Shown piece after piece: positions 34,050 to 46,129 of a stretch of DNA of 64,000 nucleotides. This DNA is from Epiperipatus broadwayi. Lineage: Eukaryota > Onychophora > Udeonychophora > Euonychophora > Peripatidae. Each line of letters begins with the position of its first letter. Position 1 is the stretch's first letter. The notes under the pieces were generated by a model. That model searched no databases. It was given only the letters and a program-made list of their open reading frames with translations, and had not been told where the DNA came from. The position numbers were made by a program, and so were the translations under genes. The stretch is taken from contig JAQFVV010000071.1 in assembly GCA_028023455.1 (NCBI GenBank), positions 5,536,650-5,600,649 of the forward strand, read 5' to 3'.

Positions 34050-36233
34050 AAGGACTTGTGAAAGTAAATAATCGAATGGATTTGTTGCTCGGGAGGTCAT
34101 AGGATGTGCCAGAAAAGGAATCAATCTGAGGACCATACATTCCAGAATTTAACCTTCTCCCACTCTGGTACAGGATTTTTGATGGAATTATAGTGCAACC
34201 AGAAGTCTTAACCATGACTTGGGGTTTGAATCCTAACTGACTGAATCTTTTTTTTTTCAGTCACAACTAGATTTAGGGATTTTTTTCTTCAGATAGTTGG
34301 TCTATAACTATTTTATCCAATCATCTAATAAAGGTCAGTAAATGGGTCATCCAGCAATTATTAGATAAAGTGTTTAACGTTCCGCTTTCACCTGGGTTAG
34401 TCAAATGATACGTTGACTATAAAAAAAGATGATTTGAATATAATATCAATTTTACCTAATTCTCTATCTATTCTTTATATATGTATAACCTCATCACTGT
34501 TGTGTTAAACAAATGCAGACCATCATTCTAAACAGTATTCTTATTAAGTATAAACTAAAAAGTATCAATATATGAATGCGTGATTTAAAATTTTATATAT
34601 TTCAATAATAGATAGATATGAAATAATAAAATTGGTAAAAACAAATAAAAGTTTGCTCTTTTTTTTCATAAACTAAATTTATTGGTAATATCCAGATAGA
34701 TTATTTGAAAAGTTAATTAAATCGAAAACATTAAATTGATAGTTCTATTTTCGTAATATTTCAATCTCCACTTATAGACATGCATTTTGAAAATATCTAC
34801 TCTAGGTGCATATATTCTGAAATAAATAAGCTTGTTTAAAACCAAAGAAATTCAAAAAGTCGCATGTTTTAAATTTTAAGAATTGTTATTGTTTCCTAAT
34901 TTGCAAAGTATAGAAGCGGGTTGCGCACTATATATACCATAATGACAGTTTGAATCAAATTGTATCGTGTATTAATTTAAAACATTAATTTTTAATTAAA
35001 AAACTGGACTATAGACTACTAACAAAAGCTGTTAATGTTATCTATATATTGCAATGTCATATGAAGACTCAATTTAGTTCACAAAAATGTTATTTATAAT
35101 TTTCAATTAAACTTACCTATTTGTGGGTCTACAACAATTAAAAATGCCGCTAGGGGGCCCTAGAAAACAAGCATACGGAGAGAAAAAACTCCAAGTGTTA
35201 GCAGTTTGATGTTAACATTATATATTGGAAAATTTTGTATCAATTTTGTTGTGCTTAAATTTTATTGCCTAGAATTAAATTTCAAACACTTTTTCCTCTC
35301 ATAAATATTAAACAATTTTTTTTTAAAGCCTAGGAAATAAATGCAGCTATCTGTAAGCCTACAACGATCAAAAATGCCAGATTATAGATGCTAACATTAT
35401 CTGCATGTTACAGCTTTAGACTGGATGTTCCAGAGATATTTAAAAAAAATTGAAGTGAAAATACTGTCACACAGAAATAAATTTAATAATGAAGAACAAT
35501 CTCAAACCACACCACGGATCCTGAATTATTTTTATAAATACCATGATGTTAAATTTTTTATCATTTTAAATTAAATTTAAAATCACATTTAAAACATTTA
35601 CTTTCTCATAAATATTATATAATTAAATTTTAAAAGCTGAGTAAAAAAATCTTTGAAGTTTACGTTAAAGAATACACATTACTTTTTCCATTTTAAATAT
35701 GCATACGGTATAAAAGAAAAGTTAGATTGGAAACAGTTATTGTATATAAATTAATTAATTATATTAAATCTAAAATAAAAGATTATGTAAGTTTTAAAAC
35801 TAAAGATGCAAGCAAAGTTCTGTTGATGTTAGCATGATTTTTTTTTTTTTCCAATTTTTGTCAAATCAAAGAATCTGATTTTTAATAGAAAAAATGAAGT
35901 GAATTCTAGCAATTTAATTATTATTAATAAATAAGAACTTTTTATAAGATGCATTACAAAATTTAATTAAATACGATTTTTAAAAAAGATACTGAAAAAA
36001 TAATTTTAGAATGATTACTGCACATTTCTCAAAAAAAAAAAAGCTAGCATTTATTAAAATTTAAATGTCAATGTAAGAGCATCTAACATAATTCTTCCTT
36101 TTTTTTTATTTCAAAATATTACCCAGGATTTCTAAAATAAATAATTTTAATTCCAGTTAGACTACACTGCTTATCATAACAAAATGTGAAGGGTGTTGTA
36201 GTGATGTACAAGGTATTAGCATATGATAATATA
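34050..36233. other. AT-rich DNA with weak ~230-bp periodic repeats
   Basis: Near 35125 and 35355 the text 'gcctacaac..tcaaaaatgcc' and a following 'gctaacattat' recur, and 'gatgttagcatg' occurs again near 35825. A degenerate tandem repeat is likely. No gene. Confidence 0.35.
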
Positions 36234-37127
36234 CAAGGAGATGCCCAAAAGTAACCACAATTTTGTTAATAAAAATTATTTATTTATTTTTAAGTGTTAT
36301 AAATTTAATCACTTTCATATTACTATCATTTGATGCAATACACTAGTTTAAATGTGTTTTTCCGTTTTTCAAAGTAGCCCAAAAACACTTGCAAATGATA
36401 CCTTTTAATGCCTGTGGCATTTTTGTTCACCACTTCTAAGTTTACAAAAAAAAAAAAAATAAGACATTTTTTTTTATTTGAGAGATTTAAAAAAAAAATT
36501 GCACAAAGTGAGGTCGAATGAATATAGCTGATAGACAAGCTGGGTCATGCTGAATTTAATTAAAAAGTGTTTCACACTCAAGATTTTGAGAGATGACACT
36601 TTGTCAGGGTGAAGCTTGCAATCTTTTCTTTGCTACAAATGGGATGTTTACATTTTAACACACCACAAGCTTCAGATTTTCAAATAAAATATTTGACCAT
36701 TACAAACTAAATCTGAGAAAAAATGTCATTTACATCAAAAAAAAAACAAAAATCAACCTTGTTTTGACTTTAGATTTCATTTGCCACACCTTTTAGAGTT
36801 GTGGTGAATTTAACATTATATTTAAACCACTCATAAAGTTGTGTTTTTATGAGATCAGATTGCTTGCAATCTGCTTCAAACATTACAAATGTTTTTTCTT
36901 GCCACTTTCTGTAAACAAAAACAGAATTTCACATTGTTTGAACTTTTCAGTATTTATAAGAAAATTGTCAAAATGTGCAAAAAGCACTTTACAATAAAAT
37001 GTGCTATGTGGCACCATGATTTCACATGCTTTGGAAGGATTCCTGCAAAAGGTATGTAACAGAAGCATATAGTGCAATAAATGCACAAACCAGAGAATGA
37101 TTCCAGTTATTTTGGGGTCCCACCTTG
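36234..37127 (-). pseudogene. mariner-type DNA transposon relic
   Basis: The ends are inverted repeats, CAAGGAGATGCCCAAAAGTAAC at the left with its diverged complement at the right (ttttggggtcccaccttg), each bounded by TA (36232-36233 and 37128-37129), the mariner target duplication. On the minus strand, translation in shifting frames gives 'LYEWFKYNVKFTTTLKGVANE'-like text near 36830 and later 'LHPDKVSSLKILSVKHFL' then 'YSFDLTLCNFF', the counterpart of the mariner block with HxDNAxxH and SPDLxxxDFF. Catalytic Asp residues are mutated, stops are frequent and ~400 bp are missing against a 1.3-kb mariner. Dead. Confidence 0.85.
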
Positions 37128-37849
37128 TATTGTTTTAAATTCATAACTTTGACCCTAACAGATAGTCAAGTATATAAAATAAAGCTTGAAGTGAGTTTAA
37201 TCCATGTTTTCAAAGTTTTTTCTTTTAAGATGCCAGTTTAGAACAACATTTAGAAGCTGGTTGCTGAGAAACTAAAAGAGTTAATAGAAATAGTTAGAAC
37301 TGAAAAAGCAAATAGTAATTTTAAAATATTAGTTGGAATACACTGAAAAAGCAATTATGAGGAAGATTGTAGGCACAACATTATTATATTCTTTTTATAA
37401 ACTGAAAAAATGGGAAATCATTATTATTCCAATGTTGATGTAATATGAGTAGTTCTCCACATTGTATTCCACTAATCAACATCCACTGTCTCATATAATA
37501 TAAAGAAGGCATGAAAACCTTGCCTGTATGGAATATTAACCATCATTTGAAAAGAAGTATGCTGTATTAGAAAATAATGAAAGGGATACTAAAGGAATTA
37601 AATGCATTCTAGTAGAAATTTATCCAAGAATCCAAAACAACTATCAATTAAGAATATTTCCAAGATAAAAACATGAATCCAGCAACTCACTTTACAGCAT
37701 GAAATCATGTTTACACACTTTGATAAAAATTCTTATATATAAGCTGAGCTTATCAGTATTTATTGCTAGTATTGTGAACTCTCCTTAGATTAACTGGTAA
37801 AGAATGGAATTCACATGAGCACTATTTCTTATGCTCACCCATAACTGTT
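37128..37849. other. Non-coding DNA
   Basis: No feature recognised. Confidence 0.5.
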
Positions 37850-38120
37850 ATTAAAACAGGCAAAACTCTTCATATAGTAGTGCCACTCAGTGCAAGCCAG
37901 TGTAATCAACGGTTGCTAGAAGGCTTGTGCATAAAATCCCTATCTAGTGTCTACTCATCCAATATCCCCAGACTAGTGTCTAGTTTATAACTTTCATCAG
38001 TGAGGAGCCTTGGATCTGAGAACACTGCACCTTGATGATTTAGATAGGGATTTTATGCACAAGCCTTCTGGCTTGCCCTGAGAGGCACTACTGTATGGAG
38101 AGTTTTGCCTGTTTAAAACA
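37850..38120. mobile_element. Palindromic hammerhead element (family C), copy 2
   Basis: Terminal inverted repeats (ttaaaacagg..ctcttcatat.. against 'ctgtatggagag..cctgttta') enclose inner arms sharing 'gaaggcttgtgcataaaa'. The right end matches copy 1 at 15.25 kb. Unlike copy 1, only one arm retains the ribozyme region. Confidence 0.82.
37957..38015 (-). ncRNA. Decayed family C hammerhead
   Basis: On the minus strand stem I is preserved (ATCCAA/TTGGAT and CCTCA/TGGGG) and CTGATGA is intact, but GAAA has become GACA and stem II is reduced. The ACTAGT stem III and C17 remain. Likely inactive. Confidence 0.6.
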
Positions 38121-38564
38121 ATTGACTTTTTCAAACTACAATGTTATCAAAATCATAATGAACATACAATACAAATGGCTAATGAAATTAAATAAATGAG
38201 CAGTGGCATAAACTTAGGATATTTTGGAAAGTTTACAACATGATTCAAAATGCTAGTCAATCTCAATTGTTCCCATCTGCCCTTAATAACACCAGTAAAT
38301 AGATAATTAAAAAATTCAAACTCTAATATCTAAAATCAAAATATTTCAATTTCCTTATCAAAATTAATTTTTAAGCTCCCTCTACTGGTGATTTCTTATC
38401 ACAAAGAATTGTACATGCTAACATTGACTTTTTTTGCTCTCTTTGTCATTAGGAAAGTAAGTGAGTTTAGGGGGAAATAGGGAAAGAATTAAATAATGGT
38501 AAATACATGTTTTTAGAAAAAGATCCTGGTAATGTGATTAAAAAAAGGTTATATATATATATAA

Positions 38565-39115
38565 ATGGAAAATTCGGAAAAAATTTATTAGAGATTTAAA
38601 ATGTTATTCTAATGACTTCATATCAACTAAGATGTTTATGAATATTAAGACTGACAAAGATGTTTTTTTTTAGATTTGTTTTTGTCTTTACAAGTAATAT
38701 TGTTGAGGGTATTTTTAGGTTCTTGAATAATTTTTTTAAGTAATTTGTTAATTTTAATCATTACACAGTTTCTTCTTCTTTTGAGGCTTTTGATAAGATT
38801 CATAACTTTAAAACAAAAAACAATTGAATAATTTGGTAGTTTGGATATTGAGAATATATATCAATCTGTTAATAGATTAAGCTGTATTGATGTTCTTATG
38901 TCTACATTGATTAAAAATTGATCTTTGTCAAATAATAAAATTAAAATTATTAAAGGTTTGCTTTTATTACTAGAGAATTCTATGTATTTTACTTATAATG
39001 GTAATTTTTATAAGATTAGGGAAGGTTGGATAATAGGTTATGTTATGTCTCCTTTAATTTGTTCAAATTATATTAATTATTTGTAAGAGGAAATTATTAT
39101 TAAATAGGATTGTAT
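38565..39115 (+). pseudogene. Penelope-like RT relic, N-terminal half
   Basis: Broken translations contain 'DIENIYQSVNRLSCIDVL' (motif A region of PLE RT) and, near 38970-39080, 'NSMYFTYNGNFYKI' followed by 'GWIIGYVMSPLICSNYI', the counterpart of the PLE motif B (GxAMGxxLSPxxAN). Stops are frequent. The rest of this RT probably resumes at 41.75 kb, with ~2.6 kb of other repeats inserted between. Confidence 0.7.
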
Positions 39116-39785
39116 ATATTTAAAGTTATTTGTTTCTACGATTTCACAAAAACAAGACCTAACCGGAAATATATCCTAGCATGATTTTTCAGGATGTTAA
39201 CAATATAAGCCCTGCCCCAAATATAAAACCTAGTTAAGATTGTCAGTGTGATAGACAACTTTCATTTGTCCACTGAATCACATGACAGATGCATTGAATT
39301 ATAAAGTAATGAATATAACATTCAAAATGTTTATATATACATTATAACTAGCATGAGAAGAGAAAAAACATTTTGAATTAAAGTAATAGATTTTTATACT
39401 TGAATAAATGTTACTCAAAATTATTTTGCTGGTAGACTTGTAACTAATTATTTTAATAAACTTGCAAACACAATTTTAATTTTCGTTTATCAATGCACCC
39501 TTATTCAGTCTGATATGAGAATTCTCTTTCATCTGACATCCAACAGCATATATTGTAAATAAATCAATATTCATATCCTGAAAAGACTGAAACTTATTAC
39601 TAGCAGCGGTCTTAGTTCACAAATTAATCAAGCCAGCTTAACATTTTATATACTATTTTAATTTAAATATTATTAATTTCAACAACACAGAAATAATGGT
39701 AATCATCTGAAATCTGGGCATGGCCGCTTGGGGTGTTGATGCTGTACAAAATCAATCAAATGTAACATTACCAGGCCACCACAAC
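39116..39785. other. Non-coding DNA inside the interrupted PLE
   Basis: No feature recognised. Confidence 0.4.
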
Positions 39786-40745
39786 TGTTTTTTATAGAAC
39801 ATGATTTTTTTTTTGATTAAACAAATTTTTATTTCGTTTATAACATGATTTCTTTTTTATTAAACAAATTTTTATATTCATTTTCATTGTTTTTGTTTTT
39901 TTTAACCTGACATTTTTCTTTATTCAACAAATTTTGGTAATTTAATTTTGTGTTTATTTTTCTGAATTTTAGAACTTTGGACTGTTTCACGGACGAAAAA
40001 ACTTGTTTTAATCCTGCTGAAAAAATATAATGGTACAATTATTTGGGACTTGTTTTGACTTTGTTCTACCTTTTTTTTTTTTTAATAAATTGTTTTTCTT
40101 CTTATTATTAAATCAAAAGTAACTTTTGTGTTGTTGGGAGTTCAAAAATTGTTTTGAAACCCCCACCCTCGTATCAATAATTGTAACAAAAAGTCAATAT
40201 TATTTTTTTTTTTAAACAACTTTTTTTCACTTCTTACTTTTATTTATATTTCATTTGAATTAGCGTTTTTTTTTTGGCGTCTACAATAAACTGCTTTTTG
40301 GGGGGCTTTCAAACTGTTATTATTAACAAAAAGTAAACAAAAATAGTTATTTATTTTAACCCCACTTGTTTTAATCCTGCTGAAAAAATATAATGCAATT
40401 ATTTGAGAATTGTTTTGAATTTTTTCTACCTTTTTTTTTCTTGACCAAATTGTTTTTCTTCTTATTAAATCAAAAGTAACTTTTGTGTTTTTTGGGGGGT
40501 AAAAAATTGTTTTCAAACCCCCACCCCCACACTCGGAAAAATAATTGTAACAAAAAGTCAATAATTTCTTTTTTTTTCAACAACTTTTTCTCACTTTTTA
40601 CTATTATTTATATTTCATTTGAATTACCTTTTTTTTTTTTGGCTTCTACAATAAACTGCTTTTTTGGAGGACTTTCATACTTTGTTATTATTAACAAAAA
40701 GTCAACAAAAATAGTCATTTACTTTAACCCCGCTGAAAAAAGATA
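39786..40745. repeat. ~360-bp tandem satellite
   Basis: Two units (about 40002-40364 and 40365-40719) plus a partial third start at matching 'taatcctgctgaaaaaatataat' positions (40006, 40369, and 'ccccgctgaaaaaagataat' at 40727). Each has a C-rich patch 'aacccccaccc'. A diverged segment precedes them. Reading frames here are low-complexity artefacts. Confidence 0.85.
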
Positions 40746-41550
40746 ATCCAAATACTTGTCAATTTCTAATGAAATAAAAAAAAAAGTACACAAACTTTTG
40801 ACTTTTTCAACTTATTTATTATTTTATTGCTGTAATAAAAACAGTCTGATATTTGGAAGGACATTATGTGCCTGAAAAAAGGACACAGTCGCCATCACTT
40901 TCTGTACTTGGCAATTCTGAAAAGTTTAAAAATTGCATGTTCTTCTCAGACCTTTTATTGGTCTCGTATATTTTCCATGCTGAAATGTGACTTAGCGCAT
41001 GAGTTTTGTCGAAGCGTGTTCAAACATACCCTTTGTCAATTTTTTACATATTAACATTTTTTTAGAGAAGGATGGGGACCATATAATAATTATTAGTAAT
41101 TAACAACATTATTTAAATATAAATGACATTACTCTATTATGGAGATTTGAAAAGTTGTACCAACTTGCAATTAAAACACTCTCAAGCATTACAGTAATCA
41201 GCTATGAATAGAACAAATACATCTAAATAGTTTCAAAGCACAAAACAGGCCATAATATTTTTGTGCAATTTCGTAAAGTGACCTGCAATGGGTTAATACA
41301 ATATAAATGTATAGGCCAGCCACAGAAACAGCATTTGTATGTGTTTTGACACATAAACGATGCCATCAGGTGGCTGTACCTGGATTTCAGATGATTACTG
41401 AAATAACTTTTAATATTCTCCTATACAATGAAAATTGTTCTGTGACATGATTATAACTTTAAAAGTGACATATTTAAGCAGTAGTAAAAATTATTTACAC
41501 ACTGTTGAAATTAGTAATATTGAATAAATGTAGACTTTTGTACTTTAATC
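40746..41550. other. Non-coding DNA with one dispersed repeat
   Basis: 41310-41395 matches the 30.9-kb repeat in the opposite orientation. No gene. Confidence 0.4.
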
Positions 41551-41563
41551 AATGTAGGTTTTG

Positions 41564-41656
41564 TCAAGCATTGGTGGCCTAGTGGTTAGCATAGCTGCCT
41601 TCCAAGCAGTTGTCCCGGGTTCACTTCTCTGCCTATGCTTTGACATATAAAAAAAA
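41564..41656 (+). mobile_element. tRNA-Gly(TCC)-derived SINE, copy 4
   Basis: The head is close to a eukaryotic tRNA-Gly with a TCC anticodon: 'gcattggtgg', 'agtggttagcatagctgcc', anticodon loop 'cttccaa' and B box 'gggttcacttc'. It is followed by 'tatgctttgacatat' and an A-run. Flanks 'atgtaggttttg' (about 41552-41563) and 'atgtagatttttg' (about 41659-41671) form a target duplication. This copy shows the tRNA parent most clearly. Confidence 0.88.
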
Positions 41657-41744
41657 TCTATGTAGATTTTTGTATTTCAATAATTATATAAAATCTATAT
41701 TTATTCAATTTTTGTACATGAATAAATTAGACATCTGAAAATAA

Positions 41745-42180
41745 TCCCTAAGCTATTTTTTGGAGCTAAAATTAATATAAAATCTGATCTTATTTTTGAT
41801 ATGTTGATGACTGTTCCTTTGCAGTGGAAAATCAATTGAAAAAGTTGGAAATGAATTTAATTATTTTGATCCTTCTATAAAATATATTATAGAAGGAGGT
41901 GAGTTAGGTTTGTTAAGTTAAATTTTTTAGACCTATCAGTGATAAGAAATGTAAATAATAATTGTTTCTTATATAGTCACTATGTTAGGAGTAAGGATTT
42001 AAGATTTATAACTAAACCTGATAGCTATCAATCTGTATCTCATAAAATACTGGCTTTAAGAAATTATTATTATAGAAATTAAAGATTAAATAAATCGGAT
42101 GAGACAGCTTTGTTTCAAAAAGCTCAATTTTTATGAAGATTATTTAAGGATTGGCTGCTCTTATAAATTTGTTAAAAATA
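41745..42180 (+). pseudogene. Penelope-like RT relic, C-terminal half
   Basis: Near 41803 a frame reads 'YVDDCSFAVENQLKKLEMN', the catalytic YxDD box of PLE RT. It is followed by 'KFFRPISD..' and, in another frame, 'RSKDLRFITKPDSYQSVSHKILALRNYYYR', matching the PLE thumb region. Frameshifts and stops abound. It is in order with the 38.6-39.1-kb half and the GIY-YIG remnant at 42.8 kb. Confidence 0.75.
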
Positions 42181-42204
42181 TTTTATTTTATAGTAATAGT
42201 AATT

Positions 42205-42797
42205 AATATTTACTAAGGCAATAAACCTTGTCAAGCACTGGTGGTTGAGAGGTCAGTGACAGTTGCTTTACAAGCAGTTGTCCCAGGTTAGTGGGCTTGC
42301 TTCCTGGCTGATGCTATGACATATGAGAAAAAAAAATCTAAAGCATGTGCGATTGAAAAAAGTTAGGGAACTCTACAGGTCTTAATCACAAGCTTATGCT
42401 TTGGAAAAGAAGAGGAGAACCCTTCTTTACTTCAACCTACTTTCTATATAAATAGGTGAACCTGAAGCAGTTAGATCTGAGAGCATGAAGCTATTCAATA
42501 CTTCATTGATTAAGTCCACAATTCCTATTATACATTGGTTGTAAATTGAAAGATTTTGTGAGTACTAATGTATAATAGGAACTGTGGACTTAATCAGTGA
42601 AGTATTGAATAGCTTCATGATCTCAGATCTAACCGCTTCAGCTTCACCTATTTATATAGAAAGTAGGTTGAAGTAAAGAAGGGTTCCCTTGGGTTCCCCT
42701 CTTTTTTTCCAATGCATAAGCTTGTGGTTAAGACCTGTATAGGTCCCTACCTTTTTTCAACTGAACATGCTTTAGATTTATTGCCTTAGTAAATATT
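42205..42797. mobile_element. Large palindrome inserted in the PLE relic
   Basis: Arms (42205-42536 and 42567-42797) are inverted copies sharing 'aatatttactaaggcaata', 'aagcttatgc', 'aacctactttctatataaat' and 'tcctattatacatt', around a 30-nt loop. The left arm is longer only because a SINE (42226-42336) sits in it. It separates the RT and GIY-YIG parts of the old PLE. Confidence 0.85.
42226..42336 (+). mobile_element. tRNA-derived SINE, copy 5, inside a palindrome arm
   Basis: Head 'gcactggtggttgagaggtc', decayed B box 'gggcttgcttcc', tail 'gatgctatgacatatgag' and an A-run. The opposite arm reads straight through from 'gcaataaa' to 'tctaaagcatg', an internal empty site that fixes the insertion limits. 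Confidence 0.9.
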
Positions 42798-42834
42798 ACT
42801 TACATAATCAATGTGCGTTAAATAAATTTATAAT

Positions 42835-43510
42835 AGTAATTGTAATAATGGAAAGAATAAAAAATATGATTTTATTTATTTGCCTTTTAAGTTGTCTTCT
42901 TATAGAATTGTATGTAAAAATAGTAATTTGTTTGAAAATAAAAAAATTGCTTGGAAAATGAATATTATTTTGAATAATTTATTAAACAATACAAAGGAAA
43001 TTTTTGATAGAATGACTTCCTGGAATAGTGTATATTATGCCTTGTTTTGTAAGAAGGTATATCTAGGTCAGAGTAGTCTAAGCTCATATGAAAAAATAAA
43101 ATTACATGAAAGTAGGATTAGAAATAGATATTTCAATTCTGCTTTATATATCCATGAAAGAGATATAGACCACACTATTATTTGATGAGGCTAAAGTTGT
43201 CATCTTTGAAAGAAATGAAATAAAAAAAGAATTAAAGAATCTGTATTATTAAAAATTTATGATTCTGAAGCAATTAATTTGTTTAAAAGTTCTTTTAATA
43301 TCAATGGTGTGTGTGATTGCATTGAATTGTGGGTAACATTGAGTATAAATTTATTATGTTTTAGTCTTTTACTCTTGAGAAGTCTATTTGTAGCAGTGAA
43401 ACCATTGTTTGCATTGTGTTATAGTGTTTATTTTCTTTGCCTAGTCTGGTTAAATTTTGAATTTGGGGTAACTTTGATTATTTTATTGACTAGTTTAACT
43501 TTAGGCTTTT

Positions 43511-43512
<2 letters not shown>
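42835..43512 (+). pseudogene. Penelope-like GIY-YIG endonuclease relic
   Basis: The frame at 42880-43185 contains 'VYYALFCKKVYLGQ', a degraded GIY...YIG pair. After it come 'HESRIRNRYFNSALYIHERDIDHTI' and, across a frameshift, 'AKVVIFERNEIKKELKES' (the region with the catalytic Glu) and 'YDSEAINLFKSSFNIN'. This order is that of a PLE C-terminal nuclease. It ends at a (CT)n(TA)n microsatellite. A diverged family, distinct from the 47-54-kb element. Confidence 0.78.

Positions 43513-43574
<62 letters not shown>
43513..43574. repeat. (CT)n(TA)n compound microsatellite
   Basis: About 16 CT steps pass directly into about 14 TA steps, at the 3' end of the old PLE. Confidence 0.95.
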
Positions 43575-43576
<2 letters not shown>

Positions 43577-43829
43577 TTTAAAATAAAAAAACTTGTAAGT
43601 TCGCATATAAAAATAAGTGTATTAAAAATAGAAGTAAAAAAAAAACTAAACGCTAAAATTATTTTGCCAAAGATTCATAAACCTGGTTGTCCAGGCAGAC
43701 CTGTAGTCAGAGACCTAGTTAAAATTTACTAAAGAAAAAAAATATTATTTAAGCATACAGAGAGTCTATAAGTTGATTTGATTTGCAGTGTTTATTGATT
43801 GTTATTACATTATTTTCTTGTTTTCAAAA

Positions 43830-44147
43830 ATGGGAAAAGACACTTTCCAAACGATCCTTAGAGAAATGAGAGAACACCGAAAGGTACTGATGATGATGAT
43901 GGAAAGGTTTGTAAGGATGGATGAAGCACGAGGCATCCGAGCCAACTCAAACCCAGAGAATGTAAAGCTTCAGCAAGACATAAATCCCTCTGAAGCCCCA
44001 ACAATAGATGATGAAGATGATCAGGCCACACCAAAGGAAGTTGTAGATAGCAAGGAAGACGACAGTGGTGAGGATGAGTCTAATTACGCAACAGGGGAAG
44101 AAGCTGATATAGATATAGAGAAAAGATCAAGCTTTGTTGTAGAGTAG
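43830..44147 (+). CDS. Small acidic protein of the 3.7-kb insertion, function unknown
   Basis: 105 codons from an ATG in good initiation context (A at -3, G at +4); an upstream ATG at 43788 is less likely. The N-terminus (MGKDTFQTILREMREH, then Met- and Arg-rich residues to about 38) looks helical. The C-terminal half is strongly acidic (runs of D/E between residues ~58 and 95). There is no zinc knuckle, protease or other domain. Position near the start of the insertion and the basic-then-acidic layout are compatible with a truncated gag-like N-terminus, which is inference only. It could be a chance frame. Confidence 0.4.
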   Translation: MGKDTFQTILREMREHRKVLMMMMERFVRMDEARGIRANSNPENVKLQQDINPSEAPTIDDEDDQATPKEVVDSKEDDSGEDESNYATGEEADIDIEKRSSFVVE

Positions 44148-46129
44148 TGCAGTGAACTCTGTGCGTATAATAATTGTATTTCATCATGATAGTCGGCTAA
44201 AACATCAGGAATCTGGCTACGGTTCCTAAAGTCCTGAGAAATCTTCAATGGAGCTGCTGAACCGTTTTCCGGATCGATAATTCTGCTAAAATAATGAAAG
44301 CTACTAAAATACTACTCCAGTAGTTAACCAATGATGCCTACGTTTTCAACAACTTGGAGGTGTAACTTAAGGACCAGCGGAAGGGGTAATATGAACGTTA
44401 AACTTTCTGGCCAGTTCGAACTTTATTTTATACTCCTCCTATTTAAGAGCTCTTTATTATTTAATGTAAATCTTTATAAAATGCTTATATAAATTTATAT
44501 TGTAATTCTTTCAATCTCTAGTCTTTAAACTTTTTCTTTTCTTACCTGGCGGTTCGTTTAATATATATATGTTGGTGTGCTTTATTAATGTCGTATTTAA
44601 AAATTATATGCCAATAATCTTTCGACTCGATGAGCCCTTTGATTCCATTTGCCTCACGTAAATAATATAACATTAATTTCAATAGTAATTCTCGCCCATT
44701 AGAACTAAATTTGAAAGTTCTATTAATCATCGAAGTCGAAAGAAAATATTACATGTTTATTATTTGATAATTGGCAAATAATAAACTATTAGCTTCATTT
44801 TTCACCTATGTCCCCAGCTACTAAGTTACAATTGTTTATATACTCACAAAATGTTATAATATTGATTTCTTGTTCTACTAATATATATTTATTCGAATAT
44901 AACCTTAAATGTTTTTATTGCCAAAAAGGGTCGATAAAGGGTTAAATGTATTTTAATTCCATTTTTGTTATTTTAAATTGATATTCAGGAAGGGCACGAA
45001 TATTAAGGCATAATTAAGATAGTTTATAAATGTTTTCAAAATAGTTCGATAAAGCTCGTTTGACTTTAATTAATTGGTCAAGTCATCACGTAGAGCATTC
45101 TACATGGGTTTTATTTTTCAACGATGACTATCAAGTCATCATCATCAAATGTTGCTGACGTAGGGCCATCTTCCGCTCCGTTAGGCTGGTCGGTGATCAT
45201 ATTTTCGCATTTAAATTTCTCGAGGAAGAAAATACTTCCTTTCCGTTCCATTAGTCAAAGGGCGTAAGACTTGCCAAATGCAAGCCGCCATAGGACTTCG
45301 ACCATCGACTAGCAATCATCTTTCAATTTTACTCACTGCCTTGTAATTCGTCAGTACCATTGCGTCCTTGTTTCAGTAAAACCCGCTCCGTGCTCGTAAT
45401 TCGTGATGGAGTGATTTAAATTAAAGTCGAACCAATCCTCAAGTATATTTCGTTTAAATCAGTTCTCAAATCAAGATTAAAGTTATGCCTTAAAATACGT
45501 TTTGCTCTTCATGAATAGATTTCCGAATGTGAAGATAAATCTCATATTCCACCGTAATAAAATTAGAACAATCATTTCCGTTCTAAATAAATACCTTTAT
45601 CCACCTTTATATTTTCTTGTTGGGGGCATAGACATAGAATTCCAATATTGCGTAATTTCCATTGGCATATGATAAGGACCGCTACTCTGATTATATTTAT
45701 AAATGCTTTTAAAGACTAGAGGTAACTAATGCTATTTATATTTTATTGAACAAAACAAATTATTATTAGTATTAAATATTTTCTAACATACTTGGTTTCT
45801 TAGTTCATCATTCTTTTGATAATTATTTAAATGTTAATACTCGCTGTCTGTGTTGGCAACCCGAACATACATATGATTTGATTTAAAAAGTATTCAAAGT
45901 AATTAATTATTAGATATTCGTGTCAGTGCAAGGGTCTCTAGTCCTCACCAACCGTTGAGCTAGTTCTTGGCGCATAGTCATGTACCGTCAATATATGTCA
46001 TCCATTGATTTGATCTGAGCTCGTGAGTTGGGTTTGAATTCGGTTTTGGTTAAGCTGAGTTTGAATCCGATTTGATGTGCGGTGGTGGTGGATTTCGACC
46101 GGTACATGGTTATGTTTTTGGCGCCCAAT
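44148..46129. other. Non-coding interior of the 3.7-kb insertion
   Basis: Less AT-rich than most of the window, but no pol-like frame on either strand. No protease, RT or integrase motif seen, so the insert is non-autonomous. Confidence 0.5.

Noticed and set aside
40244-40746. 87- and 105-codon frames on opposite strands
   Set aside because: Low-complexity frames created by the 360-bp satellite.
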